Shown here one piece after another: positions 33,730 to 42,323 of a stretch of DNA of 64,000 nucleotides. A program made the translations under genes and the position numbers. Source of the stretch: G963664115 sp965263045 (lineage in GTDB: Bacteria; Acidobacteriota; Terriglobia; 20CM-2-55-15). Positions within the stretch are counted from its first letter, which is position 1. Every line of letters begins with the position of its first letter. The stretch is from assembly GCA_965263045.1 (NCBI GenBank), contig CBDHGK010000006.1, positions 1 to 64,000 on the forward strand, in the 5' to 3' direction. The notes beneath the pieces were generated by a model. That model had not been told where the DNA came from and did no database searches. It worked only from the letters and a program-made list of their open reading frames with translations.

Positions 33730-34209
33730 GCGCCGCACCTTCCGGCGGCGGGTTAACCCCAGTCGCCTTTTTTCATGGACGCCCGTGCTTGGCGAGAGGA
33801 CGGCACGCGCTTTCAGAAACCATCACTGCGTAGGATCCTTCAGCAGACTCTGCCATGGGGTGCGTCGCGAAAGGGCGGCACAGCGCATTCTGAGGTGGGG
33901 TCTTTCGCTCGATCCCCAGAAGTGTCCCGACGCGCGCGGAACGGCGCACGAAATCCGTTCGTGTCCATTGGTATCCCAACGGCCGATCATCGTTTCTATC
34001 CGGCTGCGCCGGTTGTACCCTTTCATGGCAATACAGGATCGGAAATCGGCCTTGCAGGAGGCCTCGGCCGCGGACTCGATGAAGATGATGTGTGTAGCGT
34101 TGGGGCGGATCCGGGTGGCTGGAACAGCTGAGGAAAAACTGGCCTGTCACTGCCTCTGAGGAGTCTGTGGAGGTGGGGTAATCTGATACGGTACGAATAA
34201 TGGGAGACT
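33730..34209. other. Intergenic stretch without a recognisable gene
   Basis: Short frames on both strands lack convincing starts or products. Nothing else stands out apart from the possible terminator at its left end. Confidence 0.45.
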
Positions 34210-34443
34210 ATGCAACTTTACGGTGTGGTAGTTCGGACGATTGAAGGCAAGAGTGAGCTGCGGCACCGGGAATGCGTAGCCGGGGATGTTATCGAGAACG
34301 ACAGTCCGGTGCTGAGACGCCCTCTACGAAGTGACTTCGCGACTGAGCGGGCTTACACGGAGCGGATCGAGCGAGCCCAAACCTGCACCTATTGCGGCGG
34401 GATTATTCCCACGGAAGGGCAACCGACAGCGCTTAAGCGTTGA
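34210..34443 (+). CDS. Small hypothetical protein with CxxC pair
   Basis: 77 residues; ATG 34210 follows GGGAGA. It carries one C near residue 22 and a CTYCGG pair near the C-terminus, which could hold a metal. No family recognised. It lies upstream of the duplicated-repeat protein at 34517, in the same direction. Confidence 0.5.
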   Translation: MQLYGVVVRTIEGKSELRHRECVAGDVIENDSPVLRRPLRSDFATERAYTERIERAQTCTYCGGIIPTEGQPTALKR

Positions 34444-34516
34444 CGCGCCGAGTAAAGCTATAATTCCCGCTCAGAGACGATTCTGAGTCAGGGAAGCAGT
34501 ACAGGGGAAGGAGAGC

Positions 34517-34990
34517 GTGGCGAAGAAATCCATCAGTGATTGCAGAAGGGCAATTCAGATTGCGCGTGGCAGGGACATGACAACTCTGGGCATGACCGTG
34601 ACGCTGGGTGGGGAGCAGATGCTCATCACAGACCTTAGAATCATAGATAAACAATGGGTGAGCGGAGACAGGCGCTTTACGCCCAAGGAAAAGGAACTTC
34701 TGACGACCCAGGCGCGGGCCATCATTGCGGAAGACGAAGCGTTCAGAAACCGCTTTCGCACCCCGCCAGTGATCTCCATCAAAGAGTGCCAGGAGGCGAT
34801 TGCAATTGCTGGCGGCATCCCCATCACCCTGCGTGGTGAGAAGATGTTCATCACCGAACTCAAAACCTATCGGATCAGCAAGTGGGTCAGCGGAGATCGG
34901 CGCTTTACGCCCAAGGAGAAAGAACTTCTAACGACGCAGGCGAGAGCCATCATTGCGGAACACGCCCCTCTGCCTGCCCCGCCAGAATAG
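34517..34990 (+). CDS. Hypothetical protein with internal duplication
   Basis: 157 residues, GTG start after GGGGAAGGAGAGC. Two repeats of about 70 residues each contain a Cys-x6-8-Ile-Ala segment, a TL-GGEQMLITDL/TLRGEKMFITEL strand pair and the identical block SGDRRFTPKEKELLTTQARA. The strong conservation of the second half against variation in the first suggests two copies of a small binding domain. Function unknown. Confidence 0.65.
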   Translation: MAKKSISDCRRAIQIARGRDMTTLGMTVTLGGEQMLITDLRIIDKQWVSGDRRFTPKEKELLTTQARAIIAEDEAFRNRFRTPPVISIKECQEAIAIAGGIPITLRGEKMFITELKTYRISKWVSGDRRFTPKEKELLTTQARAIIAEHAPLPAPPE

Positions 34991-35194
34991 ATCCTGAGCG
35001 ATGGAATAAAACGGGGTATGGTGCAAATACCAGCTGACGTGAATGACTTCAAGGGTTGCACGAGACGCCTGTCGTTGCGCTTCAAGGAACCGCCGCTGCA
35101 GGGGATCCGGAAAGGTGGAACGATCCGGACTTGTGGTGGTAACGATCCCGGTCAGAAGATCGGAAAAGTCCCAGGCGTTTCCATATCGTTTCAA
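34928..35194 (-). CDS. Possible small hypothetical protein
   Basis: 88 codons from a TTG start three bases after the stop of the minus-strand frame at 35197. The sequence (DLLTGIVTTTSPDRSTFPDP, RRFLEAQRQASRATLEVIHV) is protein-like. Its 3' end overlaps the convergent gene at 34517 by 63 bases, which is unusual. Low confidence. Confidence 0.3.
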   Translation of the reverse strand: MKRYGNAWDFSDLLTGIVTTTSPDRSTFPDPLQRRFLEAQRQASRATLEVIHVSWYLHHTPFYSIAQDLFWRGRQRGVFRNDGSRLRR

Positions 35195-35196
35195 CG

Positions 35197-35397
35197 CTAT
35201 TGCTGTGCGCCGCGGGGATCCTTCCCGGCGTGGGGAGCCGTCAAGCGCTGCTGCTGTTCGATGAGACGCTTCGCGATGAGGTCTTCTTTGGTTACGAAGT
35301 ATTGATCCTGGTCACCCGCACCCCCGGCACCCCGCGCCTTCTTTTTCGCTGTTCCACGCTCAACAAAAGTTTCGTACAGGTCAACAATAATGCTCAT
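35197..35397 (-). CDS. Possible small hypothetical protein
   Basis: 66 residues, ATG 35397 with GGGAAGG upstream. Starts MSIIVDLYETFVERGTAKKK, then a Gly-rich turn and a basic end. Probably paired with the frame at 34928-35194. No family recognised. Confidence 0.35.
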   Translation of the reverse strand: MSIIVDLYETFVERGTAKKKARGAGGAGDQDQYFVTKEDLIAKRLIEQQQRLTAPHAGKDPRGAQQ

Positions 35398-35591
35398 GCC
35401 GCCTTCCCTTTTATGGTGTGAGGGCTTCCCACTTCATTCAAACAATTGGAAAAGGAAAAGAATGTACCAAGTTCAAGGGGCCATCGCAACGCTATTTTCG
35501 AATTAAACATAGGCAGTCCGTCAAGGACTTCGGTCGGCGTTGCACCACGTGTAGCGCCCCCGGTTTCTTGGACAGATAGAACACACCATAA

Positions 35592-36497
35592 TCAAGCCGC
35601 CTGTTCGAGAGCAAGACGTTCTCGCGCCTGAATCTGAGAGAGAAAGCCAAGACGCTCAATCAACCAGGACTGGTTGTAGAGAGCGCGGAAGTCTTCGAGG
35701 GCTGTGACCCGTTCCGGGATCGATTGGAAGTGGCGGACCCAGAGCAGTTGTTCCTTGAGCGTTTTGAAGAAGCGTTCGATACAACCGTTGCCCTCCGGTT
35801 CGCGGACGAAGGCCGGCGGCGACTCGATGCCCAGCAAACGGATCTCGTTCTGGAAGTCATCGCTCATGAACTGGGAGCCGTGATCATGTCGGAGTTGGAG
35901 TCCCTCGGCGGCACCGGCCTGGAAGCCGCTGAAGTGTTCGTGGATACCTTGACGGATCGGTTCGAGGGCTTCAAAGCGCGTCGCGTGTTTCACGGCATGA
36001 ATACCGACGCATTCGGCCGTACAGTGATCCACGGCGGCGAAGACGCTGACCTGGCCGTCGTCGAGCGTGACGGTCGCCGTGGCATCGATGCCCCACATCT
36101 GGTTGGGACGATCGGTGGTGATCGTTCCGTTATGCGCCTTCTTCGCGAGGGGAGCGGCCTGGCGCTGGGGCGCCAGCAGCTGGGCTTCCCGCATTAGACG
36201 CAGTACCCGAGTCTTGGAGGTCCGGCCACCGGCCACCCTCAGCCGCGCCCAGAACTTTCGGTGGCCTTCCCCGGTAAACGGCGACACGGCGATCTCCTGT
36301 CGGATCCGTGCGGTCAGTTCCTCATCGGTGAACGGCATTCGCGGGCCGCGCTTGCGCGGCTCGACCGGATGGTTCTGTCGCTTCCGCTGCGCATAATACA
36401 TGGACCGGGGCACGCCCCAGGCCACCGCGACACGGGCCAGACCGTACGGATTTCCGGTGGTGGGCGAGGGGGTCCAGCTTATTTGTTCGACCTCCAC
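35592..36497 (-). CDS. IS3-family transposase OrfB
   Basis: 301 residues. HTH_21-like N-terminus (YGLARVAVAWGVPRSMYYAQ), then a DDE core: MWGIDATATVTL (D), LRHDHGSQFMSDDF (D) and NGCIERFFKTLKEQ (E). It overlaps orfA by 19 bases, so it is likely expressed by frameshifting. It differs from the 22-kb IS3 element and from the 41-kb one. Confidence 0.85.
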   Translation of the reverse strand: MEVEQISWTPSPTTGNPYGLARVAVAWGVPRSMYYAQRKRQNHPVEPRKRGPRMPFTDEELTARIRQEIAVSPFTGEGHRKFWARLRVAGGRTSKTRVLRLMREAQLLAPQRQAAPLAKKAHNGTITTDRPNQMWGIDATATVTLDDGQVSVFAAVDHCTAECVGIHAVKHATRFEALEPIRQGIHEHFSGFQAGAAEGLQLRHDHGSQFMSDDFQNEIRLLGIESPPAFVREPEGNGCIERFFKTLKEQLLWVRHFQSIPERVTALEDFRALYNQSWLIERLGFLSQIQARERLALEQAA

Positions 36498-36754
36498 TGT
36501 AGAAAAGGTTTCTCGTCCTCCAGGTGCCGGATCCGTTCCCGCAACAGCTCGTTGTCCATCACCAGACCGGTCACATCTGACTTCAGGGTCTTCTTCTCCT
36601 GGTCGACGACATCCACGGTCCGGCTCTTCAAACCGGCTTCGCCTCTCTCCAGAAATGCCTCGCGCCAGCTTGTCAGCGTTGCGGCCGTAACTCCGTACTT
36701 ACGGCTCGTGGCCTCCAGTTGCGCTCCGCGCAACAGCTCCAACACCACGGTCAC
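36479..36754 (-). CDS. IS3-family transposase OrfA
   Basis: 91 residues with a transposase_8-type HTH (LRGAQLEATSRKYGVTAATL, TSWREAFLERGEAGL) and a coiled-coil end (DNELLRERIRHLEDE). The frame stays open upstream of the start given, so the real start may be further 5'. Confidence 0.75.
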   Translation of the reverse strand: MTVVLELLRGAQLEATSRKYGVTAATLTSWREAFLERGEAGLKSRTVDVVDQEKKTLKSDVTGLVMDNELLRERIRHLEDEKPFLQWRSNK

Positions 36755-36889
36755 CTTGCGACGGACCGACCAGCGGCCCTTTCCGCCCCGCGCTGAATCT
36801 GGGGCCGCTTCGATCCTCTGGACATATCGTGATCCTCCTGTTCTTTAGTTTCTCAAATCACTGTCCAAAAAAATCGTGGGGCGGGGACA

Positions 36890-37398
36890 TCTCACCGGAG
36901 ACCGCAGCGACACAGCTTATCGATGCTGTGCTATCAATTGAATGGGAGTCCTTCCGCTACGCTGTAGGCCGGGCACTGCGACGGCTCGAACCCGGAGGCG
37001 TTTCGCGTCTCCTCGTTGAGAGGATGAGCGGCCTAGTGTCCGAACGCAAGGCAGCTGGGGATATTGCTGGTTGGTTACCCACGTCAGAGATCTCAAATGC
37101 GCTCGACGGTCTAGCTGATCGCGATAACGCTAACGAGGTAAGGTATGCCGCGCTCTCGGCACTTGACCGCCATCGCGACGAAAGGAGTGTCCGCGCACTT
37201 CTCGCGGCTTTCCCAACGGGAACGCTAGAGCGTCGCTGGAGTTTGTTGGTAGCGATCCTGGAAGCTGGCGACGCGCATCTACTCACCGATGGCGAAGATC
37301 TTCTTTGGCTAGGCAAGGTACTTTCAGATGACATACCAGCCGCGTTCGAGCATCACGCGAATTCCGTGTTGCTGCAGCGTAAGCAACAGGAAGACTGA
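36890..37398 (+). pseudogene. 5'-truncated HEAT-like repeat protein
   Basis: About 169 residues of an open frame that enters from the IS3 right end. The sequence is helical with HEAT-like periodicity (VRYAALSALDRHRDERSVRA, LLAAFPTGTLERRWSLLVAI). The native start has been lost to the insertion. The original function is unknown; HEAT-type proteins often occur in defence or NTPase-signalling genes. Confidence 0.55.
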
Positions 37399-37748
37399 AG
37401 AACGGGCTTGTTGTGTGCGGATTCCGACGCATGCCGTCCATCCTAGAGTAGTGACGACCGGCACGCCTCAAATGTTCACGGAAATTCCAAGCTCCACCGC
37501 GCCGCTGCACTTGCTTAGTAGCGGAATTCGGGGCGGCTTAATTCCCTGTCGTGGGCAGATCTGCGAGATGACCAACGTCAATAGAAATTCCCGCTCGTAG
37601 CTTTCTCAAGGTTTGCACCACGGAGGTCCACGAACAACTACTCAAGGCTCTCGCCTGCCTCTGGTCGCAATGATCAGGAATAGGGGCGCTGTCCTGTCCG
37701 TCGACAAGACCCGCCGGGACATCCCTCAACAGCAGTGAAACCACACCG
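37399..37748. other. Intergenic stretch upstream of the partition locus
   Basis: No recognisable gene; composition intermediate between the IS and the par locus. Confidence 0.4.
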
Positions 37749-37786
37749 CATAGCATCATAGCAGGACGTCATGCTATGATGCTATG
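37749..37786. promoter_or_regulatory. Perfect 15-bp inverted repeat upstream of parA (candidate parS/operator)
   Basis: CATAGCATCATAGCA (37749-37763) and TGCTATGATGCTATG (37772-37786) are perfect complements separated by 8 bases. The ATAGCAT word recurs after the operon (38785-38795). It lies 78 bases upstream of parA, where ParF/ParG-type systems keep the operator or centromere. Confidence 0.65.
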
Positions 37787-37863
37787 TTTAAAACATTATG
37801 TCATGTGTTGTGAAATCGCGCTAGTGAATGACAGCATGACTACCTGCGCAGGTAGGAGAGTGG

Positions 37864-38520
37864 ATGGGATACATCATTGCAACAGCTTCACAAAAGGGCG
37901 GAGTGGGAAAATCCACACTCTGCCGGATGATAGCCAGAGAAGCCGCAACCAACGGTCTCAAGGCCAAGATCGCAGATTTCGATGTGCGCCAATCTACTAC
38001 CAAACGTTGGGCGGAGCGCCGGATGCAATATGGCATCCAGCCCACTATCCGCGCTGAAACCTTCATGAGAGTGTCTGAGGCGCTGAAAGACGCGGTCGAC
38101 TTCGATGTCTTCATCATGGACGGTGCGCCGCAGGCATCGCAGCAAACCAAAGAAATGGCTATCGCGGCGGATCTGCTCATCATCCCAACCGGTGATTCCT
38201 TCGAAGACCGCGAACCGGCCGTTGAACTGGCCAATGATCTCTACAGCGACGGGATAAGCCCGGGGAAGATAGCGTTTGCCTTGTGCAGAGTAGGGAACAG
38301 CAAAGCCCAATTGGCTGAAGCTAGAACCTATCTCGGCAAAACGCAATACACCGTGCTGAAGGGGGAAATGCCGGAGCGAGATAGCTTCAAGACCTTGATT
38401 AGAGACGGCCGTGCGCCGACAGAGTCACCCTTTAAATCTCTGCGTGAGCGATCGGAAATAATGGCCCAGAACGCGATAGATGCTCTTGTGAGGGCCAGTC
38501 AAAGCGAGGTAGTTGCATAA
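37864..38520 (+). CDS. parA: ParA-family (ParF-like) partition ATPase
   Basis: 218 residues. Deviant Walker A KGGVGKST at about 11-18, KIADFDVRQST (Walker A' region) and FIMDGAPQAS (Walker B). It lacks the N-terminal HTH of type Ia ParA, so it is the short, ParF/type Ib form. It moves plasmid copies apart using a centromere-bound partner. The stop overlaps the ATG of the partner gene. Confidence 0.9.
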   Translation: MGYIIATASQKGGVGKSTLCRMIAREAATNGLKAKIADFDVRQSTTKRWAERRMQYGIQPTIRAETFMRVSEALKDAVDFDVFIMDGAPQASQQTKEMAIAADLLIIPTGDSFEDREPAVELANDLYSDGISPGKIAFALCRVGNSKAQLAEARTYLGKTQYTVLKGEMPERDSFKTLIRDGRAPTESPFKSLRERSEIMAQNAIDALVRASQSEVVA

Positions 38521-38771
38521 TGGGTACCAATTTCCCGAAGAAAGTGGACACGTCCGAGCCGCCACAAGCAGTGCTGAAGAACAGAACCGGCAACCTCGAC
38601 AGGCCAGAGCGTCACCGCGACGAAAAAGAAATGGTCAAAAAACCGCTTCAGTTCAAGGTGCCGGAAACGGTTTTTAATGAATTCTCACGGCGGGCGCATG
38701 AGGACTTCGGCCACCAGAAGGGAGCGAAGCTCAATTTGTTCATGGAGATGTGGAGAGTCTATCAAAAGTAA
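38520..38771 (+). CDS. Small RHH-like partition partner (ParG-like)
   Basis: 83 residues. Disordered, charged N-terminus (about 1-42) and a C-terminal part (KKPLQFKVPETVFNEFSRRA...KLNLFMEMWRVYQ) that fits a ribbon-helix-helix fold: one beta strand and two helices. This is the ParG layout. It would bind the inverted repeats flanking the operon and represses it. Confidence 0.7.
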   Translation: MGTNFPKKVDTSEPPQAVLKNRTGNLDRPERHRDEKEMVKKPLQFKVPETVFNEFSRRAHEDFGHQKGAKLNLFMEMWRVYQK

Positions 38772-38772
38772 T

Positions 38773-38804
38773 GTCATGATAGAAGCATAGCATGCTGTCA
38801 TGAC
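38773..38804. promoter_or_regulatory. Inverted repeat after the partition operon
   Basis: GTCATGA at 38773 and TGTCATGAC at 38796 flank AGCAT-AGC-ATGCT (38784-38796). The inner words match those of the 37749-37786 repeat, so this may be a second partition or operator site, or a bidirectional terminator. Confidence 0.45.
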
Positions 38805-39282
38805 TTTACGGGAACTGCTGTTTCCACGCGAAATCGTTAGCGCCTTCGAAGTTGCACATCTCCCGATTCGGAACGGTGGAAAACCCCAGTGTCCTCGGAT
38901 GATTTAGCGCGCATACGATATGAATGATAATGTCCTTTATCGTTCATTGACGGGCGGGACGGAAACGGTCCGGGAAAGCTCGTAATGCCGGAGCGCTCCC
39001 TTACGTGGAGTAATAAGAAAGATTCCCGGTACCTGCCCAATTTGTTTGGTTTCAAAGACTTCTCGAAATTATCGCCATTCTGCGGGGCCTGGATGCCGAT
39101 CCCCTGAGCGCTCAGGCAGTGGAACCCATTTTCGGGTGAGGAAGCGCTGCACCGGTCAGCTCATGGCAGGTCTGGACGACCTGCAGGCCGACAATGCAAG
39201 CCGATACGCCGGACGCAATGCCCCGGCAAGCGTAGGAATACGTTCCCCTTGACGCATGGTGACATATTTGCCACCATGCCCT
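38805..39282. other. Intergenic stretch without a recognisable gene
   Basis: Short frames only; none has a good start or a recognisable product. Confidence 0.45.
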
Positions 39283-39637
39283 ATGAGAGGCAGAGATACC
39301 CGTCCGGTCTCGTGGATCAGGGCGGCCCGTAAGGCTTTCGATGGCTTTCCCCGAAAATGCGCAGAACGCGATCATGCGGGCGCTGACGGTCGCGGCCGAA
39401 GGCCGTAAGTCCGACATCGCCAAGCCGCTGAAGGGTTTCGGTTCAGGCATATTTGAGGTGGTGCTCAGGTATCGCACCGATGCGTATCGGACTGTCTACG
39501 CTGTGCAGCTTGAGGAGCGGGTTTGGGTTTTGCACGCCTTCCAGAAGAAGGCGAAGCAGGGCATCAAGGCGCCGAAGCAGGATATTGATCTGATCCGCGA
39601 GCGGTTCAAGCGATTGAAGAAGGAGTTACAGCAATGA
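39283..39637 (+). pseudogene. HigB/Gp49-like toxin with frameshift
   Basis: From ATG 39283 the frame reads MRGRDTRPVSWIRAARKAFD-GFP, a normal HigB-like start, then degenerates. The remaining 98 codons (from about 39345, ENAQNAIMRALTVAAEGRKS, LKGFGSGIFEVVLRY, VYAVQLEERVWVLHAFQKKA) are in another frame. One extra C in the CCCC run at 39349-39352 explains it. Gp49/HigB toxins are RelE-fold mRNA nucleases. An internal ATG at 39341 could give a protein short by about 20 residues, so partial activity is not excluded. Confidence 0.75.
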
Positions 39638-39966
39638 GCAGAACAGACGACGATTTTGAGTTAGTGCGCGGCAGCGGCAATGTCTTCCGTGACTTCGGCC
39701 GCATTGACGCCGACGTGCAGCAGACCAAGGCACTTCTGGCCGCCCGCATCATCGGCATTCTTGACGATGAAGGACTTTCGACGCGCAAGGCCGAGGGCCG
39801 CACCGGTGTCAGCCATGCGGACTTTACCCGCATCCGCAACGTGCAGCTTGACCGCTTCACTATTGACCGTTTGATGACCGTACTCAACAAGCTCGGCCAA
39901 CACGTGGATGTGCAGATCGACGTTCACCCGCGCGAGGCTGCTGAAGAAGCGCCGATGCGTTCGTGA
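39634..39966 (+). CDS. HigA-like XRE-family antitoxin
   Basis: 110 residues, overlapping the toxin stop by four bases. C-terminal HTH (LLAARIIGILDDEGLSTRKA, TGVSHADFTRIRNVQLDRFT, DRLMTVLNKLGQHVDVQIDV) of the HTH_37 type that accompanies HigB/Gp49 toxins. It binds the toxin and its promoter. Confidence 0.85.
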   Translation: MSRTDDDFELVRGSGNVFRDFGRIDADVQQTKALLAARIIGILDDEGLSTRKAEGRTGVSHADFTRIRNVQLDRFTIDRLMTVLNKLGQHVDVQIDVHPREAAEEAPMRS

Positions 39967-40136
39967 GTTGTTTACCTATTTGAACAGCCGATCCAAAAAG
40001 TGTTTCTTAATTCTTCAGTGGATTCTGTGCGAAATACGTCAGACGACGTACACCCCGATCCATGCAACAACGCTCTTGACAACGTCTGAAGATATTACCT
40101 GTTGAGTATGATCATATTGTTAATCATACTTTTTGC

Positions 40137-40442
40137 GTGAGTCATAGTGCACGCATCACCATCACGCTTTCCGGCGACCTCGTCGAGGGGATCGACCGGC
40201 TTGCACGGAATCGTAGCCGCTTCATCGCCGAAGCTGTCCAGCACGAGTTAGATCGGCGGCAGCGCGATGCCCTCCTCCAGTCGCTCAGGAGCCCACATCC
40301 AGAGACCATCGAACTTGCCGACATAGGCTTGGCCGACTGGGCTTCAGACCTGCCCAACGATGATGAGGGCCTCGTCGATCCAAGAGGCGGGACCGCCGTT
40401 CGCTGGATTGAAGATCGTGGCTGGGTGAAAGAACCGACGTGA
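40137..40442 (+). CDS. RHH antitoxin (MazE-like)
   Basis: 101 residues, GTG start. N-terminal ribbon-helix-helix (ARITITLSGDLVEGIDRLAR, SRFIAEAVQHELDRR) and an acidic C-terminal tail (ADWASDLPNDDEGLVDPRGG) that would wrap the toxin. It overlaps the MazF gene by four bases. Confidence 0.85.
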   Translation: MSHSARITITLSGDLVEGIDRLARNRSRFIAEAVQHELDRRQRDALLQSLRSPHPETIELADIGLADWASDLPNDDEGLVDPRGGTAVRWIEDRGWVKEPT

Positions 40443-40810
40443 AGTGTTCACGAGGTACCGTTGTTCTCGTTGAGCTTGATCCGACCGTTGGCCGCGAGCA
40501 ACGTGGTTTTCGCCCTTGTATCGCGGTTAGCGATCCGACCGTGAATGTGGATCAGCGGTTCCCCTTGATTGCAGTGGTCCCAGTCACCGGTACCAAAGGA
40601 TCGGGTGCGCTGTATCCCACGTTAAGCCCGGGAGTCAGTGGCCTCACGAAACAGTCGTGCGCCCTCGTGGACCATCTCCGTTCTATCGACAAACGCCGCA
40701 TCCGGAGGATCTTCGGACAGCTGACGCCGGGCGAACTTGCCAGCATCGACCAAGGCCTCACACTGTTTCTTGGCCTCGAGGATGGTACCGTCGAGTCGAC
40801 GCAAAGCTAG
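40439..40810 (+). CDS. mazF: MazF/PemK-family endoribonuclease toxin
   Basis: 123 residues, GTG start. The PemK fold is clear: RGTVVLVELDPTVGREQRGF, RPCIAVSD, PLIAVVPVTGT, SCALVDHLRSIDKRRI and FGQLTPGELASIDQGLTLFL. MazF toxins cut mRNA. Together with the RHH gene it forms an intact addiction module. Confidence 0.9.
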   Translation: MKCSRGTVVLVELDPTVGREQRGFRPCIAVSDPTVNVDQRFPLIAVVPVTGTKGSGALYPTLSPGVSGLTKQSCALVDHLRSIDKRRIRRIFGQLTPGELASIDQGLTLFLGLEDGTVESTQS

Positions 40811-40863
40811 CTGAAAGTGGGAGAACGGACATTATGCTTTGGCCATGAAATGAGAACGACGAC

Positions 40864-41027
40864 ATGAACCGAAGCAAAACTGGACGAGAAATGTGCCCTC
40901 GAATTACTGAGTATCATCTGACAATGTCCGGGATATTCGGATTCCTGTGCGCAGTGCATGCGGAGGATCCTCCGGACCTTGTTGTGAACTGGAATGACGG
41001 TGCTCAATGGGGCGTGGAGGTTACTCG
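40864..41027 (+). pseudogene. N-terminal fragment of an unknown gene cut by an IS3 remnant
   Basis: 55 codons from ATG 40864 (MNRSKTGREMCPRITEYHLT, LVVNWNDGAQWGVEVTR) until the IS end at 41028. No continuation is seen beyond 41858, so the 3' part has been lost. Family not recognised. Confidence 0.5.
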
Positions 41028-41090
41028 GTGGACTTCCCCGGGTTTAGTGGACACCGCAGATAGGGCGACAATGCCCGATGGAGGTGTCCC

Positions 41091-41438
41091 ATGACGAGAA
41101 AAAGACGAGCTTTCAGGCCGGAGTACAAGGCTGAGGTTGTTTGCCTGGTGCGTGACGGTGGAAAGGGTATCGCAGCAGTAGTCCGGGATCTGGGCTTGAC
41201 TGAATCAGCGGTGCGTAATTGGGTGTCACGAAGCGAGGCCGATGCGGGGCGCGGCGGCGGCAAGGTCTTGAGCACCGCCGAGCGGTGGCGCCCAACACCC
41301 TCGACCGTCAGTTCGCAGTCACACGTCCCAATGTGGCTTGGGTCGGGGATATTACGTACGTGTGGACCCTGGAGGGCTGGCTGTATCTGTGCGTCATTCT
41401 CGATCTATACTCGAGGCGTGTCATGGGTTGGGCGATGA
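41091..41438 (+). pseudogene. IS3-family OrfA fragment
   Basis: Starts MTRKRRAFRPEYKAEVVCLV and has a transposase_8 HTH (GIAAVVRDLGLTESAVRNWV) to about residue 48, then runs out of frame into orfB sequence at the deletion point (about 41265). Confidence 0.8.
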
Positions 41439-41827
41439 GTGCGCGTATTGACCAGGCGTTGACAGTGCGTGCCCTGAGCATGGCCCTTGAGGCGTGTGAT
41501 CCAGGGCCCGGACTGATTCATCACTCCGACCGAGGCAGTCAGTACGCTGCCAACGACTACCAAAGCCTCCTGCGCGCACGGGGCATTACTTGTAGTATGA
41601 GCCGCAAGGGCAACTGCTGGGACAATGCCGTGGCCGAGAGCTTCTTCGCCACGTTAAAGGTCGAGTTCATTCACGAGTCGCTGTTCCGCACACGTTCTCA
41701 GGCAACTACTGAAATCTTCGAGTACATCGAAGCGTTTTACAATCGCGTACGCAGGCATTCATTTATCGGTTACGTCAGCCCACAGGAATTCGAGAGTGAC
41801 TATGTTCGGCTGCACAGCGCAGCTTAA
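41265..41827 (+). pseudogene. IS3-family OrfB, N-terminally deleted
   Basis: From about RRAVAPNTLDRQFAVTRPNV onward it keeps the full DDE core: AWVGDITYVWTLEG (D), HHSDRGSQYAAND (D), WDNAVAESFFATLK (E), and the HSFIGYVSPQEFE end. The HTH region between orfA and this point is deleted, so it is probably inactive. Confidence 0.85.
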
Positions 41828-41882
41828 ACCAAGTGTCCACTAAATCCGGGGAAGTCCATGCTGTGGACTTACGGTTTTCACC

Positions 41883-42323
41883 TTGAGGCATCGAACTTTG
41901 CCAGCGGTCGCCGAAACGTCGTCAGCGCATCACCATGCGGTCATCCTGTTCGACGGAACGTGCGCGTTTTGCGAGGGGGCGGTGAAGTTCATTGCTCGCC
42001 GCGACCCTGCCGGGTATTTCAAGTACGGCGCGTCGCAGTCGCCCACAGCCGCTGCGTTGCTCGCGCCGTATGGCATCGGCCGCGAGACGGCCCGCAGCAT
42101 CGTGCTCATCGAGGCTGGGCAGGTCTATCTGCGGTCGACGGCCTCGCTACGGATTGCGCGTCGTCTGCCGTTTCCGTGGAGCCTCGCTGGCGCGTTGCTG
42201 GTCGTCCCACGCCCACTGCGCGACGCGGTCTACCGCGTCGTCGCGGCCGTACGCCAGCGGCTAGCCGGTTCATCAAATGCGTGCGAGGTGCCCCCGCCAG
42301 AGATCCGCCAGCGGCTCGTGTAG
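41883..42323 (+). CDS. DCC-family (DUF393) thiol-disulfide-type protein
   Basis: 146 residues, TTG start. VILFDGTCAFCEGAVKFIAR has the DxxCxxC signature of the DCC family, followed by FKYGASQSPTAAALLAPYGI and a hydrophobic segment (WSLAGALLVVPRPLRDAVYR). Members are predicted redox proteins of unknown substrate. It begins 25 bases after the IS3 remnant and looks intact. It is chromosomal-type cargo. Confidence 0.75.
   Translation: MRHRTLPAVAETSSAHHHAVILFDGTCAFCEGAVKFIARRDPAGYFKYGASQSPTAAALLAPYGIGRETARSIVLIEAGQVYLRSTASLRIARRLPFPWSLAGALLVVPRPLRDAVYRVVAAVRQRLAGSSNACEVPPPEIRQRLV

Larger units (their letters stand above)
35550..36889 (-). mobile_element. IS3-family insertion sequence (second type)
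   Basis: About 1340 bp. Left end TGTAGCGCCCCCGGTTTCTT-GGACAG (35550-35575) matches the complement of the right end (TGTCCCCGCCCC...TTGGACAG; 36861-36889). orfA and orfB are on the minus strand and overlap. No clear target duplication. The right end abuts a gene remnant (36890-37398), so the insertion truncated that gene. Confidence 0.8.
41028..41858 (+). mobile_element. IS3-family element with internal deletion
   Basis: Terminal repeats TGGACTTCCCCGGGTTTAGT (41028) and its near-perfect complement ending CCGGGGAAGTCCA (41858). 831 bp against the 1.2-1.4 kb normal for IS3 elements. The orfA N-terminus and the orfB catalytic part are present but the middle is missing. Confidence 0.85.
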
